Positions 44,542-56,951 of a DNA stretch of 64,000 bases are shown piece by piece. The position numbers and the translations under genes were made by a program. The notes below the pieces were generated by a model that was not told the DNA's origin, searched no databases, and worked only from the letters and a program-made list of their open reading frames with translations. This DNA is from Dillenia suffruticosa (lineage: Eukaryota > Streptophyta > Magnoliopsida > Dilleniales > Dilleniaceae), in the NCBI GenBank assembly GCA_033439265.1, contig JAVTVX010000034.1, positions 9,455,001-9,519,000 on the forward strand, read 5' to 3'. The first letter of the stretch is position 1; every line of letters starts with the position of its first letter.

Positions 44542-47500
44542 ATGGCCACGGAGTGGTGGAAATTTGTTGTTCCAATCATCTCGAAGGTTGTCGAGTTGGC
44601 AATCACAACCATTGGTCGTGAATTTGTCTACATATTCTGCTACTCCAGCAATCTTGAGAATCTGAAGGAAGGGGTTGAGGCGCTTAAACGCACTAAAAGC
44701 AGGGTGGATGCTCTTGTTGATGCAGCTAGAAGTAGAGAAAATCTCATCCGTGAAGATGTGGAGGACTGGCGCAGAGACGTTACTGAGCTCAACGAAGAAC
44801 TTGTGGTCTTTTCAATCGGCAGGTGCGTTATCTGGACCTCATGTCACGTTTTCAGATGAGCAAGAAAGCTTACGAGATGAAGTTGAATAAGGTTGATATG
44901 CTCCAAACCAAAGGGGAGAACTTCACCGAAGATAATGTTTCATATCCTGCACCGCCTCCACCATATTCCGCCACCGAAGATAATGTTTCATATCCTGCCC
45001 CGCCTCCACCATATTCTGCCATTTTTTCAGGTGATGTGGTGCCTTTAGGATCGAGGAACTCGATTATGGAGGAGGTTTTGGAAGCCTTGACAACGGATGA
45101 TGTGAAAGTACTTGGCTTATATGGAATGGGTGGGGCGGGCAAGACCACTCTTATCAAAGAAGTGGCCAAGCGAGCTGAAGAAAGGAAACTTTTTGATGAG
45201 ATATTGATGGCGGTGGTTTCACAGGATCCAAATATCAGAAACATTCAAGACCAATTTGCAAGTAAGTTGGGGCTTTCACTTGGAGATTACAGGGAAAATG
45301 AAAGGGCTGGCCGGTTGCATGAAAAATTGGAGAAGACTGGTAAAGTTCTAGTCATTCTTGATGATTTGTGGAAACATCTTGATCTTCAAGCTGTTGGAAT
45401 TCCTTGTCCCGACAAGCATAAGTGCTGCAAGATTGTGATCACAACTCGGGAGAAAGGTGTTTGCGATCAAATGGATTGCAAAAATAATACTTTCTCTGTC
45501 GTGGTTCTTTCTGAAGAAGAAGGATGGCACTTGTTCAAAAAGATGGCCGGTGATTGTGTCACATATGCCGAAGTGGAACCTGTTGCGATTGAGGTAGCCA
45601 AAGAATGTGGTGGCTTACCTCTCGCAATAGTTGTGGTTGCTAGGGCATTGAAGGACAAAAATCCTCCTAGGTGGAAGGTTGCGCTTCGCCAACTGCGTGA
45701 TTCTACTCCCACATACATCAGCGGAATGCACAAGGATGTTTACTCCAGGCTACAGCTGAGTTATGATTATTTAGATAGTGAGGAAATAAAGCATTTCTTT
45801 TTACTATTTTCTCTATTTCCAGAAGACGAGAATATTCTAATCGAGGACCAAATGAGACACGGCATGGGGTTAGGGCTGTTTCATCAAGCTGGCCTTGGTG
45901 GTACAATGGCAGGAGCAAGAGAGACAGCGAATTTGTTCATTGATATGCTCCAATCAGCTTGCTTGTTATTGGGCGGTGATGAAGGGGGGATTGCCCGAGT
46001 GCATGACGTGGTCAGGGACTTCTGCCTATCGTCAATTGCATCAAAGGAGCAACTACATAACTTAAATGTTTGTCATCAATCGCATGTGTTTCTGGTAAAA
46101 TCTTCGCAATTGACAGAATGGCCTGAAATTGATTGCACTGTAGACTACACTGGAATTTCACTTGCTGACAATGATATTAAGCTGTTTCCTTGTGGGCTAG
46201 ATTTTCCAAAACTTAAATTTTTGCTCTTTAGAGGCATGGAACAAGAAGTGAATATTGCCGATTCCTTTTTTGAGACAATGAAGGAACTGAAAGTTTTGAA
46301 CATATCTTGGGTTCAAATTCCTTCGTTCCCACCGTCACAGGGACTTTCGGATAAGCTGAGGACATTGCGTCTTGAAGGTTGTAGCTTGGGAGAGATGGAA
46401 ATGATCGGACATCTAAAGGGACTTGTGGTACTTAGCTTGTCTGGTTCTAGATTCAAGGACAATACGCTACCAAATGGGATCTCGCTACTGACACGTTTGA
46501 GGTTACTAGATCTGTCAAATTGTGGTAGGGAGTTGTTGATTCCCCGTGGTATCTTATCAAATCTTTCTCGGCTGGAGGAGTTGTACTTGGAGAACCGCTT
46601 TAATGAATTGGAGAAGAAGAATTATGAATGGGAGAAAAAACGGGAGAAAGAGCGGGAGAAAAAACGGGAGAAAGAGAGCGAAGAGGAATTCTACATTAAT
46701 TACCGTGGAAAAAAAGTGAGATATGATAGCATAAGGGAATTGAAATCCTTATCTGACAGGCTGACTACTTTGATGGAGATGCATGTAAAGGATGTCACGC
46801 TCTTTCCCAAAGATCTCTTCTTTCCAAATTTGACAACATTTCGAATTCAAATAGGTGATGACTGGATCCTTGATGAAAATTATTCACTCTCGAAAGCCGG
46901 ATTGATGGTGGATTTCAAGGGCAGCAGCATAGCTAAGGACCATGGGATATGGTCATTGATGAGCAGATGTGATTATTTACAATTGAGTCAAATGGGAAAC
47001 ATGAAAAGAATTCTCTCCGACTTAAACAGAGACCTCAAGGTGTTAGTGGTGGAGAAATCAGACAACATTGAAGGGATAATTATAAGTGAAGAAGATGAAG
47101 CTTTATTCCGTAGTTTGAAATGCCTGCGGCTCCATCGCCTACCAAAGCTGGCAAGTTTTTGCAGTGTGAGGCAAAGCAAAAGGCCAATAAAATCACAATC
47201 TCTCTTCACTGACAAGGTGTGTACCAAATGACATTCTTTTATTACAATTTATGTGCTTTAGTATAGTTTCTCTACTTCTACATTTAAACCTATCAAATGG
47301 AATTCAAATTGCATGTCTCAAAATATTGAGAATTTATAATAAATCATAAAACTTTTTATTGACTGAAAATGGAATTTTAAATCGTCTTTTGTATACATGT
47401 TGCATATTTTCAAGTTTTCTATTTATACTCTATCAAATTAAATTGGTAAATAATGGCATTTACTCTTGTTATCATTTATTGGAATATAAGAGCAATTGGA

Positions 47501-50500
47501 ATAAAACTGGTAAATAAAAGAGCAATTATAATAAAATTGTTGTCCAATTCAAAATTTATAGAAGCCTATGTTGTGTGCTAACCCATGCATACTAGCATGA
47601 TTGATCGAAAAGATTGAGCAACTTACAATGCCTAACGCTCTATTATTTTTTTTAATAAATAATAATTAATTTGTTTGACCTAAAATTTTAGATTCATCAT
47701 ATATAGAAATTAGATTAGAGTTTTGAGTATTATACTGATGCAGTAGTGTGCATTTTTCGTGCTGCCCGTTCACACTATATTATGATTCAAAAGGAGAGAG
47801 AGAGGGAGAGAGGGAGAGAGAGAGGTAGAAAAAGGATAATAGTATGGGAAGGGGGAACCAAAGGAGTTGGCATCTAGTACCAGCAGTGTAGTTTGTTTGA
47901 TATTTAGTTCTATCTTAAAAAAATTGATTTCTCTTTTCTTGTAAATAATATCCTTGTTTAAATAATTATATTCATTTTACCCATATAGAAATTTTTAGAA
48001 ATCTTTATCAAATTAAGACTATTCTTCATTTCTATTCTCATAATTTAATCACACAGAGAGATATTTTGTAATTCACAAGATTAGTTGTTGAGATATATAT
48101 TGTTTTCCATATCTATTAATTGATGTTGTGATTTTATATATTGATTAGATGATTCCAATTTAACGCTCATATGTCCTAATGCAATTTATATAAGAACTAG
48201 GGATTCATGATTTATTTGAATTTGTTCTCGGGTTAGGTATGATTCCGAATACTATAGTTTTAATATTACTCCTAATTTTTACGACTCACAAAATTTTACA
48301 AAAAATTACTCTACTTTATTTGCAAATTTTTCTAATGTGTCTAATAAAATTTTGATAATTGATAATGTAATAGATTTGCATTGAAAATGTTATCCATATA
48401 GTTAATTGTATTATATAAGATTAGAACTTTATGATATTACTCTCTATTTATATTTCATATTAATTTGATTGATTAAATTAATTAAATAAAAATATTTTAT
48501 GAGTAAAATTGAATAATTCCTTATCTACTTGGAATACCTATTCAATTATACTTTGTTCGTCTGAATTCAAATCTAAATCTATCATAATTGTAGCTGGAAA
48601 TAGTTTATTATGGCTAATAGGAACTCTTGATCCCACGACAAAAGAAATATATAGTGGTTTTGGTTAAATTATGATCCATGTGTTATTTGATAACGCAAAT
48701 GTAAATTTTGACATGTGAAAAGATTAATTTGATAGTGACATGAAATGGTTTATTACGGCTAAAAGTTTTAAGGCTAACACCAATAAAAACTAATTATATC
48801 GAAATCATCCAAAATAATGAATGATTGCTTTGTAAAGAGTGGGAAGACTAAAACAGTCTTGGGAATTTCTATTTCATGTATTTTATATAAAATAAAATTC
48901 ATAAATTTTTGCCTAACAATCCGATTTCGAAACTTCAAAATCATTACGGGAGATATTTATATTCATTTTCTAAAAAACTTAACACAAATCTCAAATGTAA
49001 ACTTGTTACAACTTAAACAAGGTTTCGATATTTGAAATATTAAGTGAACATAAATTAAGTGTGAAAGGATTCGATCTTGCCTATCTCTAAATCTAATTTC
49101 TGTTTTATTTTTGTATAAAATAGTCTTCTATTAAAAATAAATTTAAAAATATTATGAAATTAAAAAATACAACATCAACAATTAGATCAAAAATATAAAA
49201 ACAAAACAGACAACTATCTTATATGGTTTGAAATCCTTTGTCAAGTATTATAAGATATTTGAATTCCTTATGACGAGGATACTTGAAATCACCAAAATCA
49301 GAATGCACCTTGTGCAACATTTCACAAATTAAAAAAAATTCTTTGCCCTCTAAAACATCTAAATCAAATTATAGAACTGAAAAGATATTTACCATAATTA
49401 TAATTTCATTCTAAACACAAATCTAATAAGATTACGCATCGATTATTCGTACCTTTTCCTAAATGAAAGTTGTCTCTAAATAACAAACCTGACAATATCC
49501 CAATAATAAAACTTGACGGGGAGGAAAATACCTTCTATTTCCTTTCCATTACAATCTTCACATTACAAACTAATAACTCATTTTTACCTATCACGAGATT
49601 TTTATTTGGAATGAGTACCATTGATTTTAACATCTACTGTATCAATTTTGGAGTCACATGTCTAATCACACATAATATTTAAACAAAATTTTCTTATGAA
49701 TGAGAAAATTAAGTTAGAAATAATAGCATTTTCTCCTTATCCTCAAGTTTCACTTCATCTTTAGTGATCAAAACTTTGAATGAACTTGTTCAACTATTCC
49801 ACTAGATTTCTTTCGACCTCTATCCGAAATTTATACAGTTTTTTTTTAGATACTTGTTGTGAAGTTTTTTTTGCCAAATACATCTTTTCCAAATATCGAT
49901 AGCAAAAGTATTTTCAATAATATTGTTAATAATATTATCTACAATGTAAGGTTGGGACCTTTCTTCAAGCTTCTTTTGGAAATCAAGAGGCAAACATCAA
50001 CCTTCAATTCAAGACTTACTGGATTTTAGAGAATGGTATTTGGTGAAACCTAGTTCAAGTCCAAACCCAACCCATAAGGAAACCCAAATCACGACCATAG
50101 GAGTGTCCAAAGTTTGATGCAATAATGTCCAGAATATTGGCCTAGAAATTTGTTCTGGGTGGCCAGAACCCAAGCCATATTAGGGCCCAAATCAAAGCAG
50201 CCCAATGGCCCAAGAAGGTTCAAGGCCACCTCCAATTAGACATGTTTGAATTTTTAGTTGATTTAGTTAATTATTATGATTGATTTTGTCTTAATCAATC
50301 ATTTAATCATTGTGATTGATTTGGTGAATTATTATATATTTGATTGATTTTATCAATCACGAAGATTAATTTAGTCGACCATTATATATTTAGTTCATTT
50401 AATTAATCATTAAGATTGATTTATTTGATAATCGATTTATTCAATTATTATATATTTAGAAGACTAGTATTATTCTTATTTATTTATTTATTTTCTCATT

Positions 50501-53500
50501 GATTTTATTCTGCTTCCTTTGCTTTTTTTAATGGCTAGCCTTGTATAAATAAAATCTCTCTCCACACTTTGTAAGCAAGTAAGTAGAAACAATCTTCTCT
50601 CTTACAATTAATTTTCTTTCTTCTCAAGGAATAATTCTTCCTCTTGTAATACCTTTTGGCAATCAACACAAAAAATCTTCTTTTTTCATTTTCTTCTTCT
50701 TCCTTGTGTTTTTGATATCATATTTTTAATTTTATTTTGATATAATTTTTCTACGTAAGAGTGGTTCTAAGTTGCATGTCTAGGAACACGAGAAATCTGA
50801 TACCAAGATTAAAATTTTTCAACGACTTCATCCTCTCATCATCACTCATCACTTGCTCTGTATTTCGTTTGTCCGGTTTTTGTTAAATGAGTAGAAGCTG
50901 TACAAAAAATGACTTTTAGTGACCAAAAATTAAAAATCGGCTTTATAATCTGGTCACTAAAAGTATTTTTCAGTGACAAAAATAAAAAGTCATAACTAAA
51001 TATCGGTCACTATTAAGTTTAATGATAAGAATGAAAAAGTGATCACTAAAAGACTTTTTGGTCACATTTAGTGATGACTTCTTTGATCACTAAATGTATA
51101 TAACTATGATCAAATGAATTTGTGGTTACTGGATGTGTTTGGCGAATTTTACTGACAACTTTTTTTGTTCACTGAACTTGTGGTTAAACTATTTTCGAAT
51201 TTATTTATACTATTATGGTAATAGAAGAAGAAAATTATGCAATACTCCCCTAAATTGCAAGGCCTAATAAAAGGTGTGGGACTAAAAATAAATTGCAAAA
51301 TCGAAGCTTAATTTAAACTAAAATTTGAAAGATGTTACCAAATTTGTCTTAACATAACATGATTCATTTATGTTGACTTTATTGTAATCTCTTATTATGA
51401 ATTCTCAACTTCACTGTATAATTAAATATCACTAATGTTTATTAAGTTATTCATTTCCTCTTATTATGACAAATAATAGTAAGTTGGTTCTTGTAGTACC
51501 TTTATATTTTACACCATGAGATTTTGTGTTAAAAAAAAAAAAGAAAATCAGTTCTGCCGAACATAAAAAATAAATTAAGATATTTTATATTTTACTGTGG
51601 CCACCATCGGCTAATATATTTGAGAATATATGGCAACAATGAAAATATTTTATATTTTATATTTTATATTTTATATTTTGGTTAAGATATTTTATAAAAA
51701 ATAAAAAATGAAGATGGCAACAATGAGAGAGATGAGGGTATTTAAGAATTGGAGGAAGAAGTTGCTTGAAATTTTTTTTAATATTTAATTTTTGTTTTTA
51801 TGGTATCTAATATATTTTTAGGAAAGTGTAATTGGGTATATATACTGTTTTTTAGGTGCTTTTCCCTTGCTTGGAGAAATTAGAACTTAGTGACGTACAT
51901 GAAGTAGAGAATATATGGCACCCAGAATTACCAAATGAGAGCTTCCGGCAGTTAAAAGAACTTGAAGTTACCAATTGTAAGAAAGTGTCAAAAATAATTC
52001 CGGCTTGTATGCACCCAAGGCTGCCAAAGCTACGATCACTCAAAGTGGAAATGTGTGCTTCCGTTGAAGAGGTATTTGAAGAACAAGATCTTTCAACAGC
52101 AACAGGAGGAGGTCTAGATCTTTATCCACACTTGACATCTCTCCGATTGACAGGGTTATCAAAGCTGACTCATGCTTCCTTGAATGCATTTCTCAACTTG
52201 GACAGCCTAACTGACTTATACATTCAGAGCTGCGATTCATTTACAAGTTTATTTCGACCTTCAATTGCCAAACGTCTTGTGTATCTGGAGAAATTAGTAG
52301 TGGACTCATGTGAGGAGATACAAGAAATAGTTGGGGAAGACAAAGAGGAGGAATCTGAGAAGGTGATTGTGTTCCCTAAGGTGAAGTGGCTTACGCTCTG
52401 TAAACTGCCCAAGCTCACTGGTTTCATAAAAGGAGACCATCAGCCAAAATGGCAAAAATGCCAGAATGCATCTTCCAAGAATAGTGAGGATTGGACGGAG
52501 CCTATGGCACCAACATGTCAAAATAATTTAGGCTGCCCTCGTTTTCAACCCCTCTTTAATCAGAAGGTATGTATATGCGCCACCAAAGAGACATTGCTGT
52601 TTGTATATGCATGCGCCAATCATTATGCATGATCAAAATAGAACTATTGAACTAATTTCGAATTTATTTCTACTACTATGACAACAGAAAAAGAAAATAA
52701 TGCCATGCTATGAAAAAACACCTAAATTGCAATGCCTAATAAAATGTATGGGACTAAAAATAAATTGAAAAAGGCAAACTTAATTTAAACTAAATTCTGA
52801 AAGGTGTTACCAAATTTATCTTAATATAACATAATTCATTTATAATGACCTTACTGTAATCTCTTATTATGAATTCTCAATCTTACTATATAATTAATTA
52901 TCACTAATGTTTATTAAGTTATTCATGTCCTCTTATTATGATGAAAAATGGTAAGTTGATTCTTGGAGTACCTTAATTTATTTTACACCATGTGATTTTG
53001 TGTTTAAAAAAAAAAAAGAAAATCAGTTCTGCTGAACATAAAAAATAAATTAAGATATTTAATTTTAAAATTTGAGAAAACAAGATTTTAAATATCTTTA
53101 AATTGTGACTGTGCTATGCATGCAGATAATGCCCCTTTACAAATTTGGACCCGAAAATGAATTTCAAAAATATCAAAATTCATAGTAAATTCCTCCTATA
53201 CGGTGGCCACCATCGGCTCCTCGGTAAAAATGAAGATGGCAACAATGAGAGAGATGAGGGAATTTGAGAATTGGAGGAAGAAGTTGCTTGAAATTTTTTA
53301 ATTTTTAATTTTGGTTTTTATGGCATTTAATTTATTTTTAAGAAAGTGTAATTGGGTATATATACTGTTTTTTAGGTGCTTTTCCCTTGCCTGGAGGAAT
53401 TAGCACTTGAAGACCTACATGAAGTTGAGAATATATGGCACCCAGAATTGCCAAATGAGAGCTTCCAGCAGTTAAAAGAACTTAAAGTTACCAATTGTAA

Positions 53501-56500
53501 GAAAGTGTCAAAAATAATTCCAGCTTGTATGCACCCAAGGCTGCCAAAGCTACAATCACTCAAAGTGGAAATGTGTGCTTCCGTTGAAGAGGTATTTGGA
53601 CAACAAGATCCTTCAACAGCAACAGGAGGAGGTCTAGATCTTTATCCACACTTGACATCTCTCCGATTGACAGGGTTATCAAAGCTGACTCATGCTCCCT
53701 TGAATGCATTTCTCAACTTGGACAGCCTAACTGACTTATGCATTTTCGGCTGCGATTCATTAACAAGTTTATTTCAACCTTCAATTGCCGAAGGTCTTGT
53801 AAATCTGAGGACATTAACGGTAAAATCATGTAAGGAGATACAAGAAATAGTTGGAGAAGACAAAGAGGAAGAAACTGAGAAGGTGATTGTGTTCCCTAAG
53901 GTGGATTATCTTAGGCTCGATTCTCTGCCTAAGCTCACCAGTTTCATAAAAGGAGACTATCAGTTAAAACGGCAAAAATGCCAGAATGCAGCTTCCAAGA
54001 ACAGTGGGGGTGGGGCAGAGCCTATAGCACCACCAAGTCAAAATAATTTAGGCTGCCCTCGTTTTCAACCCCTCTTTAATCACAAGGTATGCATACGGAC
54101 CACCAAAGAGACCAGGCAATTTACATATATGCACCAACAATTATGCATGTTCAAAATTTAAGAACTATTGAATTAATTTTTGAATTTTCAGGCTAAAAAT
54201 AAATAGCAAAATTGAAGCTTAATTTAAACTAAATTTTGAATGGTTTGTTACCAAATTTGTGTTAAGATAATATGATTCATTCATATTAACTGTGTTGAAA
54301 TCTCTTATTATGAACTCTCAAAAAATATGATTCATTTAATTGCTTTTGCTCAAAATTGTCTTATAATGTGCATTAAGTTATTCATTTTCTCTTATTATTA
54401 CAAAAAATATCATTCAAATTAACAAAATTGTTGATTTAAGAATATGTCCAAAATTCTACATTTTTGTTTGGGAATAATTCTTTTGAATATTCTATTACCA
54501 CTACCCACGGGGTGGTGAGGAAAATCATGAAATGATATGGTTGTTTAGGATATCTGATGATGTCAGAATTTTAACTCATCTCTTTTGTCACTCTCTATTT
54601 GCAAATTTTATGATATTTGACCGTCATTTTGTCATCCCCTAAGAAGTTCCTTTCCAATTCCTATTAGGAAAGCTAAATTTAAAAATAAATCATGCATTTG
54701 AATTTATAATTTTAAGAAAATAATATTATAATTTTGAATAGAATAAATAATATTCAAAACTACGTATATAAATTTTCTTTTTAAATTTTAGAGGATGACG
54801 GATTCAAGCAAAATTCCACCTTAGAGTAGAGTATGTAAATGTAATATATTATTGTCATTCAAATCAACAAGAATAACCCAATTGATCTCTTTCTTATGCA
54901 AATGGTTTAAATTTCACTAACTCTTTTAAAGCTAACTAAAATCATGTCTACAAAAATAAGAAAATTATTGATAGAATAAAAAATAAAAAATAAAAAATAC
55001 ATTTTTAGAGTACCCTTTAACAAATATATATATAAAAAATTTTGTATGTTGACAAAAAAAATGTCTAATATAAAACAAATGAGTAATATATGACGGACAT
55101 TGTTATTTAATATGCCATCAAATACAATATCCATTCACTTACTTACCAGCAAAATGGTTATAATAAAAAACAAATAGGCAATCTATATAGATTTGTATTT
55201 CTGTCATATTAAATAACTTTTACTCGCCATATTGAATTAGCTGAAATAGGGAATATGTGAGTCATTACACATCTTACCCTTCACTGTTCCTTAAATCTAT
55301 TTTTAGAGGGGAATTAACCTTTCGTTATTACGCTTCCTGTGGATTACACTTATTTTAGAAATATTTTCTTTAACTCAAATCCCTACATGTTTTCGGCAGG
55401 TAGCCTTCCCTTCCTTGACAAGTTTGTGTTTGTACGGTTTAGAAGGCATAAAGCAGATATGGGGGAGCCAATTTCCAATGGAATCATTTACGAAATTAAC
55501 GACATTATTGTTGTTGATATGTAACGAATTGGAAGTTGTAATAGGCAAACAAGGAGAAGAAGAAGAAATAATTTCTGGAGGCAATCTTGTATTCCCTCAA
55601 TTGAAGACCTTGGGATTATACAAGCTAGAAAACATAAGGTGTTTCAGTGAAAGCAATTTATATACTTTGGAATTCCCATCCTTGGATGACATGAGATTGG
55701 TTGACTGTCCTAAAATGACAACATTCTCATATACCTCCGCAACCACACCAAAATTAGAACAAATATTTCTGCAACCATTTACTGAAGATATGCGTATGCG
55801 GATTACTGAAGATATTAATACTGCAGTAAAGGATATATTTCTTCAACAGGTATGCCTTCTCACTCTCGTTCTTATTTCGTTCTACTCTCTAGTTTTCTAC
55901 TACTATTACAATTTTACTACTTATATTCCCTTTTTTTTCTTGGTTTTTCTTTTTCTTTTTGTTACTTGTGCAGAATTAGAAATGAAGTTTACTTTTACAA
56001 CATGGTCCCCTACTTTCTTTTTTTTTGTTTTTATTTAATAAATTCATTAAAAAAGACATAAAAATATATAACTGCATGTCAATAGAAAATCAAATATGAT
56101 AATAAATCAATTATGAAGTACTTGTAATTGTAAGTTTAGTTCAAATGGAAAAAAGGTAAAAAAAAAAAAATGAATCATTTTAGACTTGCCAAAGTGATTT
56201 GAACCAAATTACCCAATGAAATTACATGAGAGATAGATTTAATTATTCAATAAATCATGAATTCGTTAATAAGAGCTAAAATTAGAGCATTTAAGTTAAT
56301 TGGTAGCCAGACTCTTCCTGCATCTATATCCTTTAAAAATATTTTATGAATAGAATTGTTATTATAAGATAACTATGTACTAAATTTACACAACATATGA
56401 AGGAACTAACAAGGATTTTGGATCACTTGGAGCTTCAATAGTTGACCTGCCTTGTTATATTGTTGTTATACCAACGAAGTCATAAATTTTCATTTACCTC

Positions 56501-56951
56501 AAAGTTCAACTTTTACTTTTGATCTAGCCTAATATACCTTTGTCCTTGTGGTTAGGTTAAGGGACAAGTCAACAGAAGCACCGGCAAGGAGGAGGAAGTG
56601 GAGGAAATGGAAAGCACCGGTGAGGAGGAGGAAGGGAAGGAAAAGGTAAAAACTTGCATGTACATAGCAAAAATTTATGGGAAAATCTGAAAGGAATAAT
56701 AAATGTGAGTTCTTCTTGTATGCACCCAGAGATGAGCAGTCACTTATTCACACTGAAAGTTTCTATTTTCTGTCATTTTGCTCGTAAGTTGATTTTCTAT
56801 GCCTGGGTATGAACTTTAGTTGATCAGTTTGTTGTGGAGGTTGATGATCCAATAGCTAGGTATTGCTGATTGTAGCGCTTTTCATGTGATCCAGGATGAA
56901 ATCAAAAGTGATGGTCCTGAATCTAGTAAATCCCGAGCATATGAAGAATAG
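44542..56951 (+). CDS. CC-NB-LRR (CNL) immune receptor, 6 exons, one-base frameshift in CC region
   Basis: Exons 44542-47216, 51856-52566, 53376-54086, 55400-55849, 56556-56645 and 56895-56951; every junction is phase 0 with GT-AG ends. Exon 1 starts MATEWWKFVVP and encodes the coiled-coil, P-loop GMGGAGKTT (45123-45149), kinase-2 VLVILDDLW (45345-45371), RNBS-B KIVITTRE, GGLPL (45609-45623), RNBS-D FLLFSLFPED and VHD (45999-46007, in place of MHD), then LRRs. Exons 2-4 add diverged LRRs; 5-6 are short, acidic tails. The layout matches the At4g27190/RPS2-like clade of nucleotide-switched cytoplasmic pathogen sensors. The reading frame shifts near 44826-44829: exon 1 length is one base short of a multiple of three. 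Apart from that about 1,565 codons are open. It is either a young pseudogene or a sequence error. Confidence 0.85.
44823..44832 (+). other. Frameshift site in the NLR coiled-coil region
   Basis: The first frame reads ..ELVVFSIGRC and then leaves the family pattern, with a stop at 44857-44859. The +2 frame picks up the expected YLDLMSRFQMSKKAYE from 44827 onward. The join is consistent with loss of one base in tgcgttat. No plausible intron fits in the gap. Confidence 0.75.
44925..45020 (+). repeat. 48-bp in-frame tandem duplication in the CC-NB linker
   Basis: accgaagataatgtttcata.. starts at 44925 and 44973. The copies differ at three positions and encode TEDNVSYPAPPPPYSA twice. It lengthens the proline-rich linker before the NB domain by 16 residues. 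Confidence 0.9.
46605..46690 (+). repeat. Lys/Glu/Arg repeat expansion within the LRR region
   Basis: Iterated gggagaaaaaac and gggagaaagag units encode EKKREKEREKKREKE between two LRR segments, a charged insertion with no LRR pattern that is likely a surface loop. Confidence 0.8.
47217..51855 (+). other. Large intron 1 of the NLR gene (4.6 kb)
   Basis: AT-rich. It contains a GA-rich microsatellite (about 47792-47830), an LTR-like stretch (about 49940-50830, with a TATA-like tataaataaa at 50553 followed by a leader-like region) and a CACTA-like subterminal cluster (50880-51180). It also holds the start of the duplicated exon unit (51188 on) and a (TATTT)n tract near 51640-51680. No independent gene was recognised. 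Confidence 0.5.
50880..51185. mobile_element. Repeat cluster of (G)GTCACTAAA motifs (CACTA-like end) in intron 1
   Basis: The motif tagtgacc/ggtcactaaa occurs about ten times in both orientations (tttagtgaccaaaa, ctggtcactaaaag, tttggtcacatttagtgatg). Such clustered short inverted motifs are typical of transposon subterminal regions, although no terminal CACTA was found. Confidence 0.45.
51188..54420 (+). repeat. Tandem duplication of an LRR exon plus flanking intron (about 1.5-kb unit)
   Basis: Unit 1 (51188-52647) and unit 2 (52648-54159) each contain about 0.7 kb of intron and one 711-bp exon. Exon starts are 1520 bases apart and the proteins are closely similar (VLFPCLEXLXLXDXHEVENI start, CPRFQPLFN end). 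A third copy of the intron part (54160-54420) follows without an exon. Splice sites are preserved in both units, so the receptor gains 237 residues of LRR. Confidence 0.9.
54087..55399 (+). other. Intron 3 of the NLR gene
   Basis: AT-rich. Apart from the trailing copy of the duplicated intron segment (54160-54420), nothing recognisable is present. The acceptor is ttcggcag|gtagcc at 55399/55400. Confidence 0.6.
55850..56555 (+). other. Intron 4 of the NLR gene
   Basis: T-rich after the donor gtatgcc, otherwise AT-rich with no feature. The acceptor is gtggttag|gttaag at 56555/56556. Confidence 0.55.

Noticed and set aside
47217-51855. Separate gene in the 4.6-kb gap of the NLR locus
   Set aside because: No coding similarity; donor and acceptor sites at its edges join LRR frames in phase 0, so it is an intron.
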